Shown in pieces: positions 25,531-34,816 of a DNA stretch of 59,599 nt (the first letter of the stretch is position 1; every line of letters starts with the position of its first letter). The position numbers and the translations under genes were made by a program. Under the pieces are notes generated by a model. It had not been told where the DNA came from and did no database searches. It saw nothing but the letters and a program-made list of their open reading frames with translations. Source of the stretch: CAYPUG01 sp964413905 (GTDB lineage: Bacteria; Chloroflexota; Anaerolineae; JAADDB01); contig CAYPUG010000003.1 in assembly GCA_964413905.1 (NCBI GenBank), positions 1-59,599 on the forward strand, read 5' to 3'.

Positions 25531-26538
25531 TTATCCTGCCAGTTGAACGACGAGAATTTGCAACGCGAGAACAGGGTCGATTTTCCCTTGTTTGATGTGG
25601 GCGTCCACCTCCAGGAGGTGCTCCATCACCCGTTCTAGATAACGCCAGGGAAGGCGTCGAGCAACGTTTAAGTCCCGTTTGACCGTCCACGCCGGGATGC
25701 CTATGGCGGAAGCCATTTCGTCGGGGCGCAGGCCCTGTTCGGCGAGATCTTTTAAGCCGATGTAGATACGATATTGACGGATGATGAGCGCCAAGATCTG
25801 CAGAGGATGTTGACCGGACGCGAGGTTTTGTTGTAATAGCGTGACAGCTTGGCGTGCGTTGCGTTGCCCTATTGCGGTTATCATCTCGAAAACGCTGGCT
25901 TCACGGGTGTAGGGAACCAGCGTGTGTACCACGTCCGGGGTGATATACCCCTTCTCTCCCACATATACTCGTAATTTCTGTAATTCCTGATCCAACAGCC
26001 GAAGATTGTGCCCCAAGGCATCTGTCAAAAGGCGTACCGCCTGTGGGTCAATCTCCGCACCGTAAGCGCGTGTTCGGGAACGAATCCATTTCATCACGAA
26101 TTCCCGGCGGTCACGGGCACGGCTGGGCAGGATGAAGGAACGAATTTCGGCTTTTCCCTCCTCGGCTAACGCGGTGATGGTTTTCAAAACCGGGTGTTTG
26201 GATGAGAGCGGTACGGTTTCCACGAATACGAGGTGCGTGCTCTCCGGCAGGGAAAGGAGGTATTCGGCCAAGGCCGCGGCCATCTCCTGCGCTCGTACAC
26301 TCCCGGGTCTTAAATCCTTGGCCAGCGCATCCAGCCAACCGTGTACAATAACCAAACGTGTATCTCCCAGGAACGGCACTGTATCCGCGTGGTCGCGAAG
26401 CAGCGTCAAATTGGGTGGGGGATCCAGGTGGACCACATTTAGATCTCCCAGCCCTGTATCCCCTAGCACACGCGAGCGCAGCTCTTGCACGTTTTCGCTA
26501 ATAGTAAATTCGTCGTCGCCGTGGAGTAACGTAATCAT
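25531..26538 (-). CDS. holA: DNA polymerase III delta subunit
   Basis: HolA is the clamp-loader subunit that opens the sliding clamp. The 335-residue protein has the N-terminal delta fold (MITLLHGDDEFTISENVQEL), the stretch RLVIVHGWLDALAKD, a middle lid domain and the C-terminal collar (LLQQNLASGQHPLQILALII, then DEMASAIGIPAWTVKRDLNV). Length fits the family. It overlaps the DUF6391 gene by four bases, so the two are probably one transcript. A repeat copy adjoins its stop. Confidence 0.9.
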   Translation of the reverse strand: MITLLHGDDEFTISENVQELRSRVLGDTGLGDLNVVHLDPPPNLTLLRDHADTVPFLGDTRLVIVHGWLDALAKDLRPGSVRAQEMAAALAEYLLSLPESTHLVFVETVPLSSKHPVLKTITALAEEGKAEIRSFILPSRARDRREFVMKWIRSRTRAYGAEIDPQAVRLLTDALGHNLRLLDQELQKLRVYVGEKGYITPDVVHTLVPYTREASVFEMITAIGQRNARQAVTLLQQNLASGQHPLQILALIIRQYRIYIGLKDLAEQGLRPDEMASAIGIPAWTVKRDLNVARRLPWRYLERVMEHLLEVDAHIKQGKIDPVLALQILVVQLAG

Positions 26539-27062
26539 GGGTGATGAGCAATCCGCACAAAGTGAATGGGCATTTTTGTGGAACCCAACCGGCGAATGTG
26601 GACCAGTTCCACCCGGTCCAGTGTCGCGTCCGTGGTGATGTGTTCTTGAATCCAGTACCCTAGCGGGTGGGCTGCAGCGAGGGCGACGGTCGTCGCGGCC
26701 AGGGCGGTGAATACCTTATCCCACCATCGACGCTTACGCCCGGCGGACGCGAGGACGGTTGCAATGCCGGCCATCACACTGGCCGTGACCAGGTTTGTAC
26801 CACAATGAGGGTGAACGGCCAGTCGGCTCTCTCCGGCCTTTAGGCGGGCTATGGCCTCCCGAGCGGCCTGCTCCAATACGTCGATGGGGACGTGGCCGTA
26901 AATGTAGAATCCCCGGGGTGTACTTCGTCCGGCGATGGAAACATGTGGCAGCCGAGAACTCAGTAGATGGATGGTCGCGTGTTCAATGGCGTGATTACGT
27001 CGCATGTGCGCCACCCACGAAAAGCGCCAGGGATGCGTCAATGCACGTCTGACATCGCTCAT
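26535..27062 (-). CDS. DUF6391-type membrane protein
   Basis: This 175-residue protein of unknown function matches the pattern I know from DUF6391: RRNHAIEHATIHLL near the start and HPHCGTNLV near the middle. A hydrophobic hairpin follows (about 90-135), probably two membrane helices. The conserved His residues look like a possible metal site, which is inference. It lies directly before holA with a four-base overlap. That association may reflect only shared expression. Confidence 0.7.
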   Translation of the reverse strand: MSDVRRALTHPWRFSWVAHMRRNHAIEHATIHLLSSRLPHVSIAGRSTPRGFYIYGHVPIDVLEQAAREAIARLKAGESRLAVHPHCGTNLVTASVMAGIATVLASAGRKRRWWDKVFTALAATTVALAAAHPLGYWIQEHITTDATLDRVELVHIRRLGSTKMPIHFVRIAHHP

Positions 27063-27074
27063 AGGATTTCACCC

Positions 27075-27150
27075 TTTTCTACTCTTCTTGACGCTGAGGT
27101 ACATAAAACGCTCAGGTACATAAAACGCGATATGTCGCTCAATTAGGATG
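27075..27150. repeat. Repeat family A, right-end fragment with a small internal duplication
   Basis: The end type TTGACGCTGAGGTACATAAA is followed by a second AGGTACATAAAACGCG and then GATATGTCGCTCAATTA. The block AGGTACATAAAACGC therefore occurs twice in tandem. No left end is present. It is upstream of the DUF6391 gene. Confidence 0.5.
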
Positions 27151-27251
27151 CCGGGGACGTATTTTACCACACTCGATGGGAGAATGGAATTCAAGTAGGA
27201 GAAACGCGTTTTGTCGAACATCGAACGAGGACACACGTTGAGGAGACAATA

Positions 27252-27283
27252 AAGTGGCCGAGGGAGAGATCCCTCGGCCACTT
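27252..27283 (-). terminator. Terminator of gdhA
   Basis: A perfect 14-bp stem AAGTGGCCGAGGGA (27252-27265) with a GAGA loop and its complement (27270-27283) lies 35 bp beyond the gdhA stop. The reverse strand continues TTATTGTC, a weak U-rich tail. Confidence 0.75.
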
Positions 27284-27317
27284 GTGTTCCTCACCCCATT
27301 GTGAGGGAAGTGGCGAA

Positions 27318-28580
27318 TTATACCCAGCCGCGGAGTTTCATGGCCTTGGCGACTCGCGATACCGCGACCAAGTAGGCGGCCAGACGATTGTGGACCTTGC
27401 GCTCCTGGGCCATCTCGTGCACATCGTAGAAAGCTCGGGTCATCTTCTGATCCAACTTTTCGTAGACCTCTTCCGCCGTCCAGTAATAGTTCATGGCATC
27501 CTGTACTTGCTCGAAGTAGGAAACGGTCACACCACCCGCGTTGCAGAGGAAGTCCGGAATGACGTAAACGCCGTTTTCGTGCAGGATGAGGTCGGCCTCC
27601 GGTGTTGTGGGGCCGTTCGCCAATTCGGCCACAATCTTGGCTTTGATGTTGTTCGCGTTCTCCTCGGTGATGACGTTCTCCAACGCAGAGGGGAAGAGGA
27701 CCGTCACGTCCAATTCCAACAGCTCCTCGTTGGAAATGGGATCGGTATCCGGGAACCCGACAACCGAACCGGTCTCCTTCTTCCAGGCGAGCACCTTTTC
27801 GTAGTCCAACCCGTTGGGATTGTAAATGCCGCCCTTGGAGTCGGAGACGGCCACAATCTTCATGCCCAGAAGTTCCACGGCCAACTTGTGGGCAAAGGAC
27901 CCCGCATTGCCGTAGCCTTGGATGGCGCCGGTAGCACCTTTGAGGTCGATACCCAACACCTTTGCGGCTTCTCGAACGGTGTAAATACCGCCACGAGCCG
28001 TTGCGTCAATGCGTCCGGCCGAACCGCCCAGTTCTAGGGGCTTCCCCGTGATGACCCCGGGTTCCTGGTGTCCGACCAGTACGTCGAACTCATCCATCAT
28101 CCAGGCCATAATTTGCGGGTTTGTGTACACGTCCGGAGCGGGGACGTCCACGTTCGCGCCGATGAACCGAGCCACTTGGCGGATGTAACCTCGGCTCAAG
28201 CGTTCCAATTCCCGTTCGGACATTTCCTTCGGGTTACAGATGACGCCACCTTTACCCCCGCCCAGGGGCAAGTTCATCACCGCGGTCTTCCATGTCATCC
28301 ACGCGGCCAATGCCCGAACCGTGTCAATGGTTTCGTGGGGGTGGAAGCGAATACCTCCTTTGGCCGGTCCGCGAGCGTCATTGTACTGCACGCGGAAACC
28401 TTTAAAGATCTTGACCGTGCCGTCGTCCATGCGTACCGGAATTTGGAAGTGAAACTCTCGCATGGGCCAACGGAGAAGTTCGTGAGTGGCTTCATCTAAC
28501 CCGAGGTGCTCAGCGGCCTCGTCCAATTGCCTCTGAGCAATAGCAAAGGGGTTCAACTCATTGACAGCCTTGTCGCTCAT
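27318..28580 (-). CDS. gdhA: Glutamate dehydrogenase
   Basis: This enzyme interconverts glutamate and 2-oxoglutarate plus ammonia in the cytoplasm. The 420-residue protein belongs to the hexameric family. The substrate lysines lie in RGPAKGGIRFHP and LPLGGGKGGVICNP, the catalytic region is VDVPAPDVYTNPQIMAWMMD, the nucleotide-binding motif is AIQGYGNAGSFA and the late segment is PDFLCNAGGVTVSYFEQVQ. The length suits NAD-type or dual-specificity forms. Coenzyme preference is not certain. The ATG at 28580 has GGAGGG upstream. A promoter (28649-28677) and a terminator make it a single-gene unit. Confidence 0.95.
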   Translation of the reverse strand: MSDKAVNELNPFAIAQRQLDEAAEHLGLDEATHELLRWPMREFHFQIPVRMDDGTVKIFKGFRVQYNDARGPAKGGIRFHPHETIDTVRALAAWMTWKTAVMNLPLGGGKGGVICNPKEMSERELERLSRGYIRQVARFIGANVDVPAPDVYTNPQIMAWMMDEFDVLVGHQEPGVITGKPLELGGSAGRIDATARGGIYTVREAAKVLGIDLKGATGAIQGYGNAGSFAHKLAVELLGMKIVAVSDSKGGIYNPNGLDYEKVLAWKKETGSVVGFPDTDPISNEELLELDVTVLFPSALENVITEENANNIKAKIVAELANGPTTPEADLILHENGVYVIPDFLCNAGGVTVSYFEQVQDAMNYYWTAEEVYEKLDQKMTRAFYDVHEMAQERKVHNRLAAYLVAVSRVAKAMKLRGWV

Positions 28581-28648
28581 GGCACCCTCCTCATCGAGGC
28601 TTAAGATGGAGTTAAGAATGACAACGGGGTGGATCGCCCACCCCGCGT

Positions 28649-28677
28649 ACTCTAGCACATTTTAGAATGTTTGTCCA
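28649..28677 (-). promoter_or_regulatory. Promoter of gdhA
   Basis: On the reverse strand TGGACA (28672-28677) and TAGAGT (28649-28654) are 17 bases apart. The leader of about 60 bases holds a hairpin GGGGTGG/CCACCCC (28626-28644). This fits a moderate sigma-70 promoter. Confidence 0.5.
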
Positions 28678-28713
28678 GTTGGCGTTGCCGGAAGGTCGAG
28701 ATTTCCCCTTCTT

Positions 28714-29985
28714 CTACCCTTTAATGCGTAAGAACTTGCGGCGCCCCACACGAAGTACGTGTTCCCGACCGTCGGGGGTGAAGATGGCGTTGATATCCGT
28801 CACCTTCTCCCCGTCCAATTGGACCCCCCCTTGCTGAATGAGTCGTCGTATCTCACTCTTACTCTTGGCCATCCCCGCGGCCGCGGCAATGTCCACAATG
28901 CGCATAGGTTCGTTGACCGTGAACTCGGGCATCTCTTCGGGGAGGTCCCGTTGTTGGAACACGCGTATGAAGTGCGCTTCAGCCCGTTTGGCTGCTTCCT
29001 CACCGTGGAAGATGCTCACAATTTCCCGGGCCAATTCCATTTTGACGTCCCGGGGATGACGTCGGCCCTCCTTCAAATCGCGTTCTATTTGGTCGATTTG
29101 ATCCGGCTTGTAGCGTGTAACCAGTTTGAAGTAGGTGATCATCACGTGATCGGGCAAACTCATCACCTTGCCGTACATGTCCTCGGGGGAGGCCATGATG
29201 GGGATGTGATTACCCAGGCTCTTGCTCATTTTCAGGACACCATCGGTTCCCGGCAGAAGAGGCACAATGATGGCCACTTGGGGGCGTTGACCGAACGCCT
29301 CTTGTAATTTTCTCCCCGCGACTACGATGTTGAATATCTGATCCGTGCCGCCGATTTGAACGTCCGTTTCCAGAGCTACCGCGTCATATCCTTGCATGAG
29401 CGGGTAGAAGAATTCGTGCAAGAAGATGGCGTCTCCCTTGTCATAGCGCTTGCGGAAGTTTTCCCGAGCCAGAAACTGTTGTACCGTAAAGTTGGCCGCG
29501 ATGTGAATGAGTTCGCCGAACGTCAATTTTTCCAGCCACTCATGGTTGTAGCGAATGACCGTCTTTTCGGGGTCGAGGATCTTAAAGGCCTGGTCCGTGT
29601 ACGTTTTCGCGTTGGCCATGATAGTATCTAAATCCATGATGGCGCGGGCCTTATCCTTATCACTGGGGTCCCCAACCAGACTGGTAAATGTGCCGATGAG
29701 GAAGATGGCCGTGTGACCCAATTCCTGGAATTGGCGCAGTTTGCGCATAGGCACAGTATGACCCAGGTGCAAGTCAGACGTGCGTGGGTCTACGCCCAAG
29801 TAGACCCGTAGGGGTTTGCCCGTGCGTTGAGATTCGATAAGTCGGGCACGCAGTTCATCCTCCATGCGTTGTCGCAATTGCTCCGCGTCCGGATCCCCTT
29901 CGGGGCCGTACTGGCATCCCTGCATCAGGTAACGGACCTGTTCGTCAATGCTCATGGTGGCAGCCAAATTTTCCTTCTTCTCCAT
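28714..29985 (-). CDS. tyrS: Tyrosyl-tRNA synthetase
   Basis: This enzyme charges tRNA-Tyr. The 423-residue class I synthetase has the HIGH motif as LHLGH (near residue 73-77), the family segment ALETDVQIGGTDQIFNI, KMSKS near 258, and a C-terminal S4 RNA-binding domain (about 355-420). The longer spacing and sequence of the catalytic domain resemble the TyrZ group. It starts 25 bases after the pepF stop on the same strand, so the two may be cotranscribed. No T-box leader is visible. Confidence 0.95.
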   Translation of the reverse strand: MEKKENLAATMSIDEQVRYLMQGCQYGPEGDPDAEQLRQRMEDELRARLIESQRTGKPLRVYLGVDPRTSDLHLGHTVPMRKLRQFQELGHTAIFLIGTFTSLVGDPSDKDKARAIMDLDTIMANAKTYTDQAFKILDPEKTVIRYNHEWLEKLTFGELIHIAANFTVQQFLARENFRKRYDKGDAIFLHEFFYPLMQGYDAVALETDVQIGGTDQIFNIVVAGRKLQEAFGQRPQVAIIVPLLPGTDGVLKMSKSLGNHIPIMASPEDMYGKVMSLPDHVMITYFKLVTRYKPDQIDQIERDLKEGRRHPRDVKMELAREIVSIFHGEEAAKRAEAHFIRVFQQRDLPEEMPEFTVNEPMRIVDIAAAAGMAKSKSEIRRLIQQGGVQLDGEKVTDINAIFTPDGREHVLRVGRRKFLRIKG

Positions 29986-30010
29986 GGATTTCCATCCCCC
30001 ATCAACGTGA

Positions 30011-31801
30011 TTAGGCCAACTTCTCTAATTCATCTACCATATCTTTAACCACATCAAACCCTTTTTGCCAAAAATCGGGAGATGTGATGTCCACCTCCAC
30101 TTCGGCCAGGATCTCCTGCGGCCGAGCCGATCCTCCGTACGAGAGCAACTTGATGTACTTGGGTTTGAACGATTCTCCCTCTTCTTTGTAACGTCGATAC
30201 AAGGCGAGCACCAGCAATTGGCCGAAACTGTACGCGTAACAGTAGAAGGGGGTGTGGTAGATGTGAGGAATACTTACCCATTCGTGCTGGAACTCGTCGG
30301 AAATTTCAACACTGTCGCCGAATTGATCTCGGAGGTTCTCCATGTACATGTGGTTCAAATCGGCCGCGGTGGCACTGTCGCGGTTGATGGCGTCGTGCGC
30401 CTGCAGTTCAAACAGCACAAAATAGGCTTGACGCATGACCGTGGCGTAAATATCGTCCACGGAGGCGGCTAACAAGTTCCGTCGCGCGAGAGGATCACTT
30501 TCCTCTTCGAGGAGTCGGTCTGTGAGTAACATTTCGGAGAACACGGACGCGGTTTCGGCCAAAGGTAAGGGGGGATGCTGTGTGAACACGTTATGGTGCT
30601 CGGCCAACATACTGTGAATCGCATGGCCCAGTTCATGGGCCAGCGTCGCCACATCCCGCAGTCGTCCGGTGAAGTTCACCAGCACCCACGGTGTGAAATC
30701 CGGGGTCACGGTCATGCAGAACGCTCCCCCCCGTTTGCCCGGCCGCACTTCACTGTCGATGTGGTGCTCCTGGAACACCCGTTCCGCAAGTTGGGCCATG
30801 CGGGGCTCAAACCGATTTAATGTGTCCAACACGAGGTGGACGGCTTCCTCGTAAGAGACCCGTTTATCCGATTCGGCCAGGGGCGCGTAGATGTCGTATC
30901 GGCGCAGTTTTTTCATTCCCAGCCAGCGGGCCTTGAGTCGAAAATATCGTTGGAACAAAGTCCGGTTCTCTCGGGCTACTTGGAGTAGGACGTCCACGGC
31001 TTGGTCGGGGATGTCGTTGAACAGGTTCCGCACCGCGATAGGCGAAGGAAAACCGCGGAGTCGCACGTTCTCATTATACCAATCCCGCACGCGATGTGTG
31101 TACATTTGGGCGAGGAGGGGGGATTCCTTTCCGTACACGCGGTACAATTCCCGATATGCCGCGGCCCGCAAGTCCGGATTGGGAGAGTGCACATACGCCA
31201 TGAGTTCATCGCGAGTGAGGTGTTTCTCCTCGCCGTCTACCTCCAAGGTGAACTCGAAGCGATTGGTGTGCATTGCGTAGAGGGTGAGGACGGCTTGAAT
31301 GCCATCCGCGTCCTTCAGGTTAATGATCTGTTCGGATTTTTCGTCCAGTGTAAAGGGCTTGAACCGGCGTAACGTGAGCAAATAATGCCGGAAGTCCTGA
31401 TATTCATCCCCTTTAGGTAACAAGCGTTCGGCTTCCCGGTCATCCAGGGCTTTCCACCAGAGTTCAAAGAAGAGCAGGCGATTTTGGTAATCGGTGAGAA
31501 TTTGTCGGACACGATTTAGAAGAGCCAGCGCGTCCGGCGATTGTGTGTTCTCAGAAAACCAGAGGTGCGCGAAACCGCCCAGGACGTGCAATTCCCGCAC
31601 AATAGATTCCAATTGCTGCAATAAGGAGAGGAACTGAGCGGGATCCATGTCCGGGCGTAACGTCTCCCGTGCTGCTTCAAAGGCACTCACCGCGGCTTCT
31701 AAACGTTGTAGGCGTTGATTGAGGGCCTCTTGCCGCGGTTCCGGTAGAAGTTCGGACAGGTCCCAACGTCCGAGTGGATATGTGTGATTCGGTGTGGACA
31801 T
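30011..31801 (-). CDS. pepF: Oligoendopeptidase F (M3 family)
   Basis: This is a cytoplasmic zinc peptidase that degrades short peptides. The 596-residue protein has the zinc site LAHELGHAIHSMLAEHH near 385-400 and the downstream Glu in LPLAETASVFSEML. Its N-terminal region and length (about 600) fit the PepF branch. The segment FYCYAYSFGQLLVLALY near the end is typical. A TATAAT box at 31896-31901 on the reverse strand has only a weak partner at -35. It is the first gene before tyrS. Confidence 0.94.
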   Translation of the reverse strand: MSTPNHTYPLGRWDLSELLPEPRQEALNQRLQRLEAAVSAFEAARETLRPDMDPAQFLSLLQQLESIVRELHVLGGFAHLWFSENTQSPDALALLNRVRQILTDYQNRLLFFELWWKALDDREAERLLPKGDEYQDFRHYLLTLRRFKPFTLDEKSEQIINLKDADGIQAVLTLYAMHTNRFEFTLEVDGEEKHLTRDELMAYVHSPNPDLRAAAYRELYRVYGKESPLLAQMYTHRVRDWYNENVRLRGFPSPIAVRNLFNDIPDQAVDVLLQVARENRTLFQRYFRLKARWLGMKKLRRYDIYAPLAESDKRVSYEEAVHLVLDTLNRFEPRMAQLAERVFQEHHIDSEVRPGKRGGAFCMTVTPDFTPWVLVNFTGRLRDVATLAHELGHAIHSMLAEHHNVFTQHPPLPLAETASVFSEMLLTDRLLEEESDPLARRNLLAASVDDIYATVMRQAYFVLFELQAHDAINRDSATAADLNHMYMENLRDQFGDSVEISDEFQHEWVSIPHIYHTPFYCYAYSFGQLLVLALYRRYKEEGESFKPKYIKLLSYGGSARPQEILAEVEVDITSPDFWQKGFDVVKDMVDELEKLA

Positions 31802-31943
31802 GGACGACTCCTTGCAGATGGATATGGGGGTCAGTGTCTGCTAGGGGACTGACGTTTGGATCCCCCCTTCGCGAGGCCTACCCCCTATGGAGGGCATTAT
31901 ACCGATTTTGGAGGAAAAGGAGAACCCACAGGCGGCCACAGAA

Positions 31944-31995
31944 CCAGCGCCTAAGCCACCGGTCATCCCCCAGAAACCGGCTGCTTAGGCGCTGG
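31944..31995. terminator. Large two-tier hairpin between the GT39-like gene and pepF
   Basis: The 13-bp arms CCAGCGCCTAAGC (31944-31956) and GCTTAGGCGCTGG (31983-31995) enclose a second stem CCGGT/ACCGG. It follows the stop of the reverse-strand membrane glycosyltransferase and most likely ends that transcript. It has no T run. The rest of 31802-32089 shows only the pepF leader. Confidence 0.5.
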
Positions 31996-32089
31996 AACTG
32001 ATACCTATTATAACTAAAAGGGGGGCGTATGTCCATAAAAATGATGTAGAAATATCCCCCAGATATTGTAAATCCCCCCGTTTTGTTCG

Positions 32090-33961
32090 TTAATGACCCA
32101 CTTCGTCTATTCGAATAGGCGCGGTGCGCGGTGTTCCGTCCGTTCGCTCCACCCGTTTCAGTGACGGGTATAGGTACATACCCACGCCTAGCCAGCCTCC
32201 GGGAGGTATCTCTTTCTCAAAATCCACCCACGTAATCAACCGGTCTCCTGCGCGCCACGCACGCCAGGGTAGGGGCACGTCCTGCACCATGACCGGTGTG
32301 TCTCGTCCCGGTACATACACGTGATTGAATTGGTGTACCTCCCCCACAGGGTGGGGATTCTCGACCCGCCACAATGTTACCCACCGGAATCCCCGCTTCT
32401 GAGGCATCACTTTCCACCCCTCAAACACTACCCCGTTCGCCAGCGGGACTGGTCTCTCTCGGTGAAATCCCTGAGGGGCCCGGGGGTCGACACGGGCTAC
32501 GAGGAAGGGGTATTCACCTTGGCGTTTGGGGACGATGTGAACATCTATGGCCGCTGGCGGGAGGGTTTCCTCTAAAACCTGTCGGGCCGGCAACCAGAGG
32601 GAGACGAAGAAGAGCCAGGAGCGGGTCCTCGGCAGCAACAACGTGTGGCGGCCATCTGCTATCCGGTGGGGATACCCCCAGAACAGTGCTTCTGCGACCG
32701 CGGCATCCCCATCTGTGGCGGGATTATCCCCCACCGCCATAATCACCGCGGGGAGTCCATCCTGCACCTGACGCACGGCTGCACGCTGATACGAGAGTGG
32801 TGTGCTGATCCCTCCCGGCGTAAACCGCGTGCCTGCGATCTTCACCCCTTGTCGGAAAAGGTGCCCGTGTGCCAAGCCGATCACGATGGCTATGGCCACC
32901 CATGCCCGGCGCCATCGGTGCGAGTGTACAGTCCGAACACTCGCACCGGCCAGCAGGAACGCGGCCGGTGCCGAAGCCAGCACATAGTGCAGCCGTTTTG
33001 GCATCCACGGCAGCGACCAAAGCACCGGAGCACTTAACAGCCATATGAGAAGCAAACGTCGTCCTCGAGCCGTCGACCACGTCCACACCCCTGCGCTTCC
33101 CAGGGCTAGCAGCAACAAAACGCCCAGCGCGGCCAGTTGGGCCATCCTGCCTGTGCTCACTTCAAATGTAGGACCAATGAACAGCCAATCCCAGTTGTAC
33201 CCATCCACCAGCATCAGGAGGTGGCGCCACACCGTCACCGGGTCTTCTCCCGTTTGTGTCACTTGAGTGAGGTTGGCTTGCACATGGGGCCAAATACGGG
33301 GGAGCAAAGGCCATGCCGGGAAGAGAGCCAGGACAAATCCGGCTCCCCACGCGCGTATCCTCTCGCTCCGCTGTATGAGCAAAAATGTCGTAGACGCGAG
33401 GGCTAGTGTTATACCCGCGTAATGCACCTGCCACGCGAATCCGGCCAGGAATCCCGCGAGGACCGCGGCCCAGCCGCGTTTATCCGCCCACCACGTGGTA
33501 AACGCCCATCCTATTCCCAGCACCGGTAACCAGTTCTGCGCCCAGATGCTCCGGGAATAAAAAACGAAGTACGGCGCGCCTGCGGCCAGCCACAACGTGA
33601 CCAGAGCGCCTTCCGGCCCCCACCAACTACGGGCCAGGGCCCACAGCCCAACCAGCGTGAGGACACTCACTCCGGCCATGAACATCGACGCGACCAGCGG
33701 ATCCGTGGAGAGGGCATAAGGAAAGGCGAACAGCCACGCAGCACCGGGGAAGTTCGGTATCCCCACAGATGATACCATGCCCGGCACCCACCAATGACCG
33801 TGGCGGGCGACATCCAAAGCAATCAGGCTCAACCGCGCTTCATCAAACGCAAATGGCACCACGCCCGGGTACCCTAAGCGCAGCACGCCGGCCCATAGCA
33901 GCCCCAATACCACCAGGCTCCCTTCCAAAGCGTGCGTCCATCTGTGCTCGCGGTTCGCCAT
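32090..33961 (-). CDS. Polytopic membrane glycosyltransferase (GT39/PMT-like)
   Basis: This 623-residue protein has about eleven predicted membrane helices in its first 400 residues and a soluble C-terminal domain outside the membrane. The first loop contains PFAFDEARLSLIALDVARHG, the acidic Asp-Glu position of GT-C enzymes that use lipid-linked sugars, such as mannosyl- or arabinosyltransferases. Donor and acceptor are unknown. The ATG at 33961 is preceded by AAGGTGG. Reading upstream to 34159 only translates the family C repeats. The gene diverges from the HAD gene. Confidence 0.8.
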   Translation of the reverse strand: MANREHRWTHALEGSLVVLGLLWAGVLRLGYPGVVPFAFDEARLSLIALDVARHGHWWVPGMVSSVGIPNFPGAAWLFAFPYALSTDPLVASMFMAGVSVLTLVGLWALARSWWGPEGALVTLWLAAGAPYFVFYSRSIWAQNWLPVLGIGWAFTTWWADKRGWAAVLAGFLAGFAWQVHYAGITLALASTTFLLIQRSERIRAWGAGFVLALFPAWPLLPRIWPHVQANLTQVTQTGEDPVTVWRHLLMLVDGYNWDWLFIGPTFEVSTGRMAQLAALGVLLLLALGSAGVWTWSTARGRRLLLIWLLSAPVLWSLPWMPKRLHYVLASAPAAFLLAGASVRTVHSHRWRRAWVAIAIVIGLAHGHLFRQGVKIAGTRFTPGGISTPLSYQRAAVRQVQDGLPAVIMAVGDNPATDGDAAVAEALFWGYPHRIADGRHTLLLPRTRSWLFFVSLWLPARQVLEETLPPAAIDVHIVPKRQGEYPFLVARVDPRAPQGFHRERPVPLANGVVFEGWKVMPQKRGFRWVTLWRVENPHPVGEVHQFNHVYVPGRDTPVMVQDVPLPWRAWRAGDRLITWVDFEKEIPPGGWLGVGMYLYPSLKRVERTDGTPRTAPIRIDEVGH

Positions 33962-34053
33962 ATCCCAATGCCACCTTTTTCCTGAGCGAAGGATATTCCC
34001 TATTTTGCCATCTCCTTCCACTTTGATGAAAATCACACCAATTCGCCATCTTA

Positions 34054-34167
34054 TAACGGTTTTGGAGTGCGGCGACCTGTCGCCGCTTTGATAGTGACTT
34101 GGGCGTGCGGCGACCCGGCGTCGCTTTGATAACTTTAGCGTGCAGCCACCTGCCGCCACTTTAATAA
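34054..34167 (+). repeat. Repeat family C, three tandem hairpin units
   Basis: Three units (34060-34093, 34098-34132, 34133-34167) share the form GGAGTGCGGCGACC-loop-GTCGCCGCTTTGATA, with increasing divergence from first to third. They fill the divergent space between the membrane glycosyltransferase and the HAD gene. They match those at 7641 and 9510. Confidence 0.65.
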
Positions 34168-34185
34168 CTCAGGAGGGGGATATAT

Positions 34186-34650
34186 ATGAGCATTCATGTA
34201 GAGATTCCCGGTCGTGGCACGTATATTCTGGAACATTTAGTCCTCGACGTGAACGGCACGTTGGCCTTGGACGGCATCCTTATAGAAGGAGTGGCCGAGC
34301 GTCTCTTCGCATTGAAAGCCCATCTTACGTTGCACATGCTCACCGCGGACACGCACGGCCGCCAGGAGATTATTGATAAAACTCTGGGGTTCGAGGCTCA
34401 GCGTATTCCGACGTCCGCGGGGAAAACCCGGTACGTGTTGGACTTAGGGGCGGATAAAGTCGTCGCCATTGGCAACGGCGCGAATGACGCGGGCATGTTG
34501 CGGGCCGCGGCCATCGGCATCGCGGTGATGGGGTCGGAAGGGCTCGCGGTGGACGCATTGGATGCCGCGGACATTGTGGTGCCGAACATCCTTATCGCTT
34601 TTGATCTGCTTCTCAATCCCCGACGCATGGTGGCCACATTGCGCCGCTAA
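34186..34650 (+). CDS. Small HAD protein resembling the P domain of P-type ATPases
   Basis: This 154-residue soluble protein has HAD motif I as LDVNGTLALDG (D21, N23), a Thr in HMLTADTHGR, a Lys before DLGADKVVAIGNG and motif IV GNGANDAGMLRAAAIGIAVM. The Asn in place of the second Asp, the GNGANDAGML loop and the lack of a membrane part match the stand-alone group often called soluble P-type ATPase. Its biochemical role is not established. A good AGGAGG site precedes the ATG. It could have phosphatase activity, but the substituted motif I argues for a limited or different reaction. Confidence 0.78.
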   Translation: MSIHVEIPGRGTYILEHLVLDVNGTLALDGILIEGVAERLFALKAHLTLHMLTADTHGRQEIIDKTLGFEAQRIPTSAGKTRYVLDLGADKVVAIGNGANDAGMLRAAAIGIAVMGSEGLAVDALDAADIVVPNILIAFDLLLNPRRMVATLRR

Positions 34651-34816
34651 GGGGCTGCACAGGTCGGGATACAGGTGTCCTTAGGCATATGGGGAGCACG
34701 TATTTTCCTCGAGCAAGTTCTTATGCTACAATCGGCAACCGGCTCAGAGGTAGGAAGGCACCCGCTGGATAAGCGCTTTATAAGACTTTTGAGTGAGGAG
34801 GTTGAGGAAGAAACCG

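Noticed and set aside
28600..30010. T-box leader for tyrS
   Set aside because: The gap before tyrS is only 25 bases and no T-box sequence or specifier stem is visible.
33962..34159. N-terminal extension of the GT39-like protein
   Set aside because: It merely translates the family C repeats in front of the true ATG.
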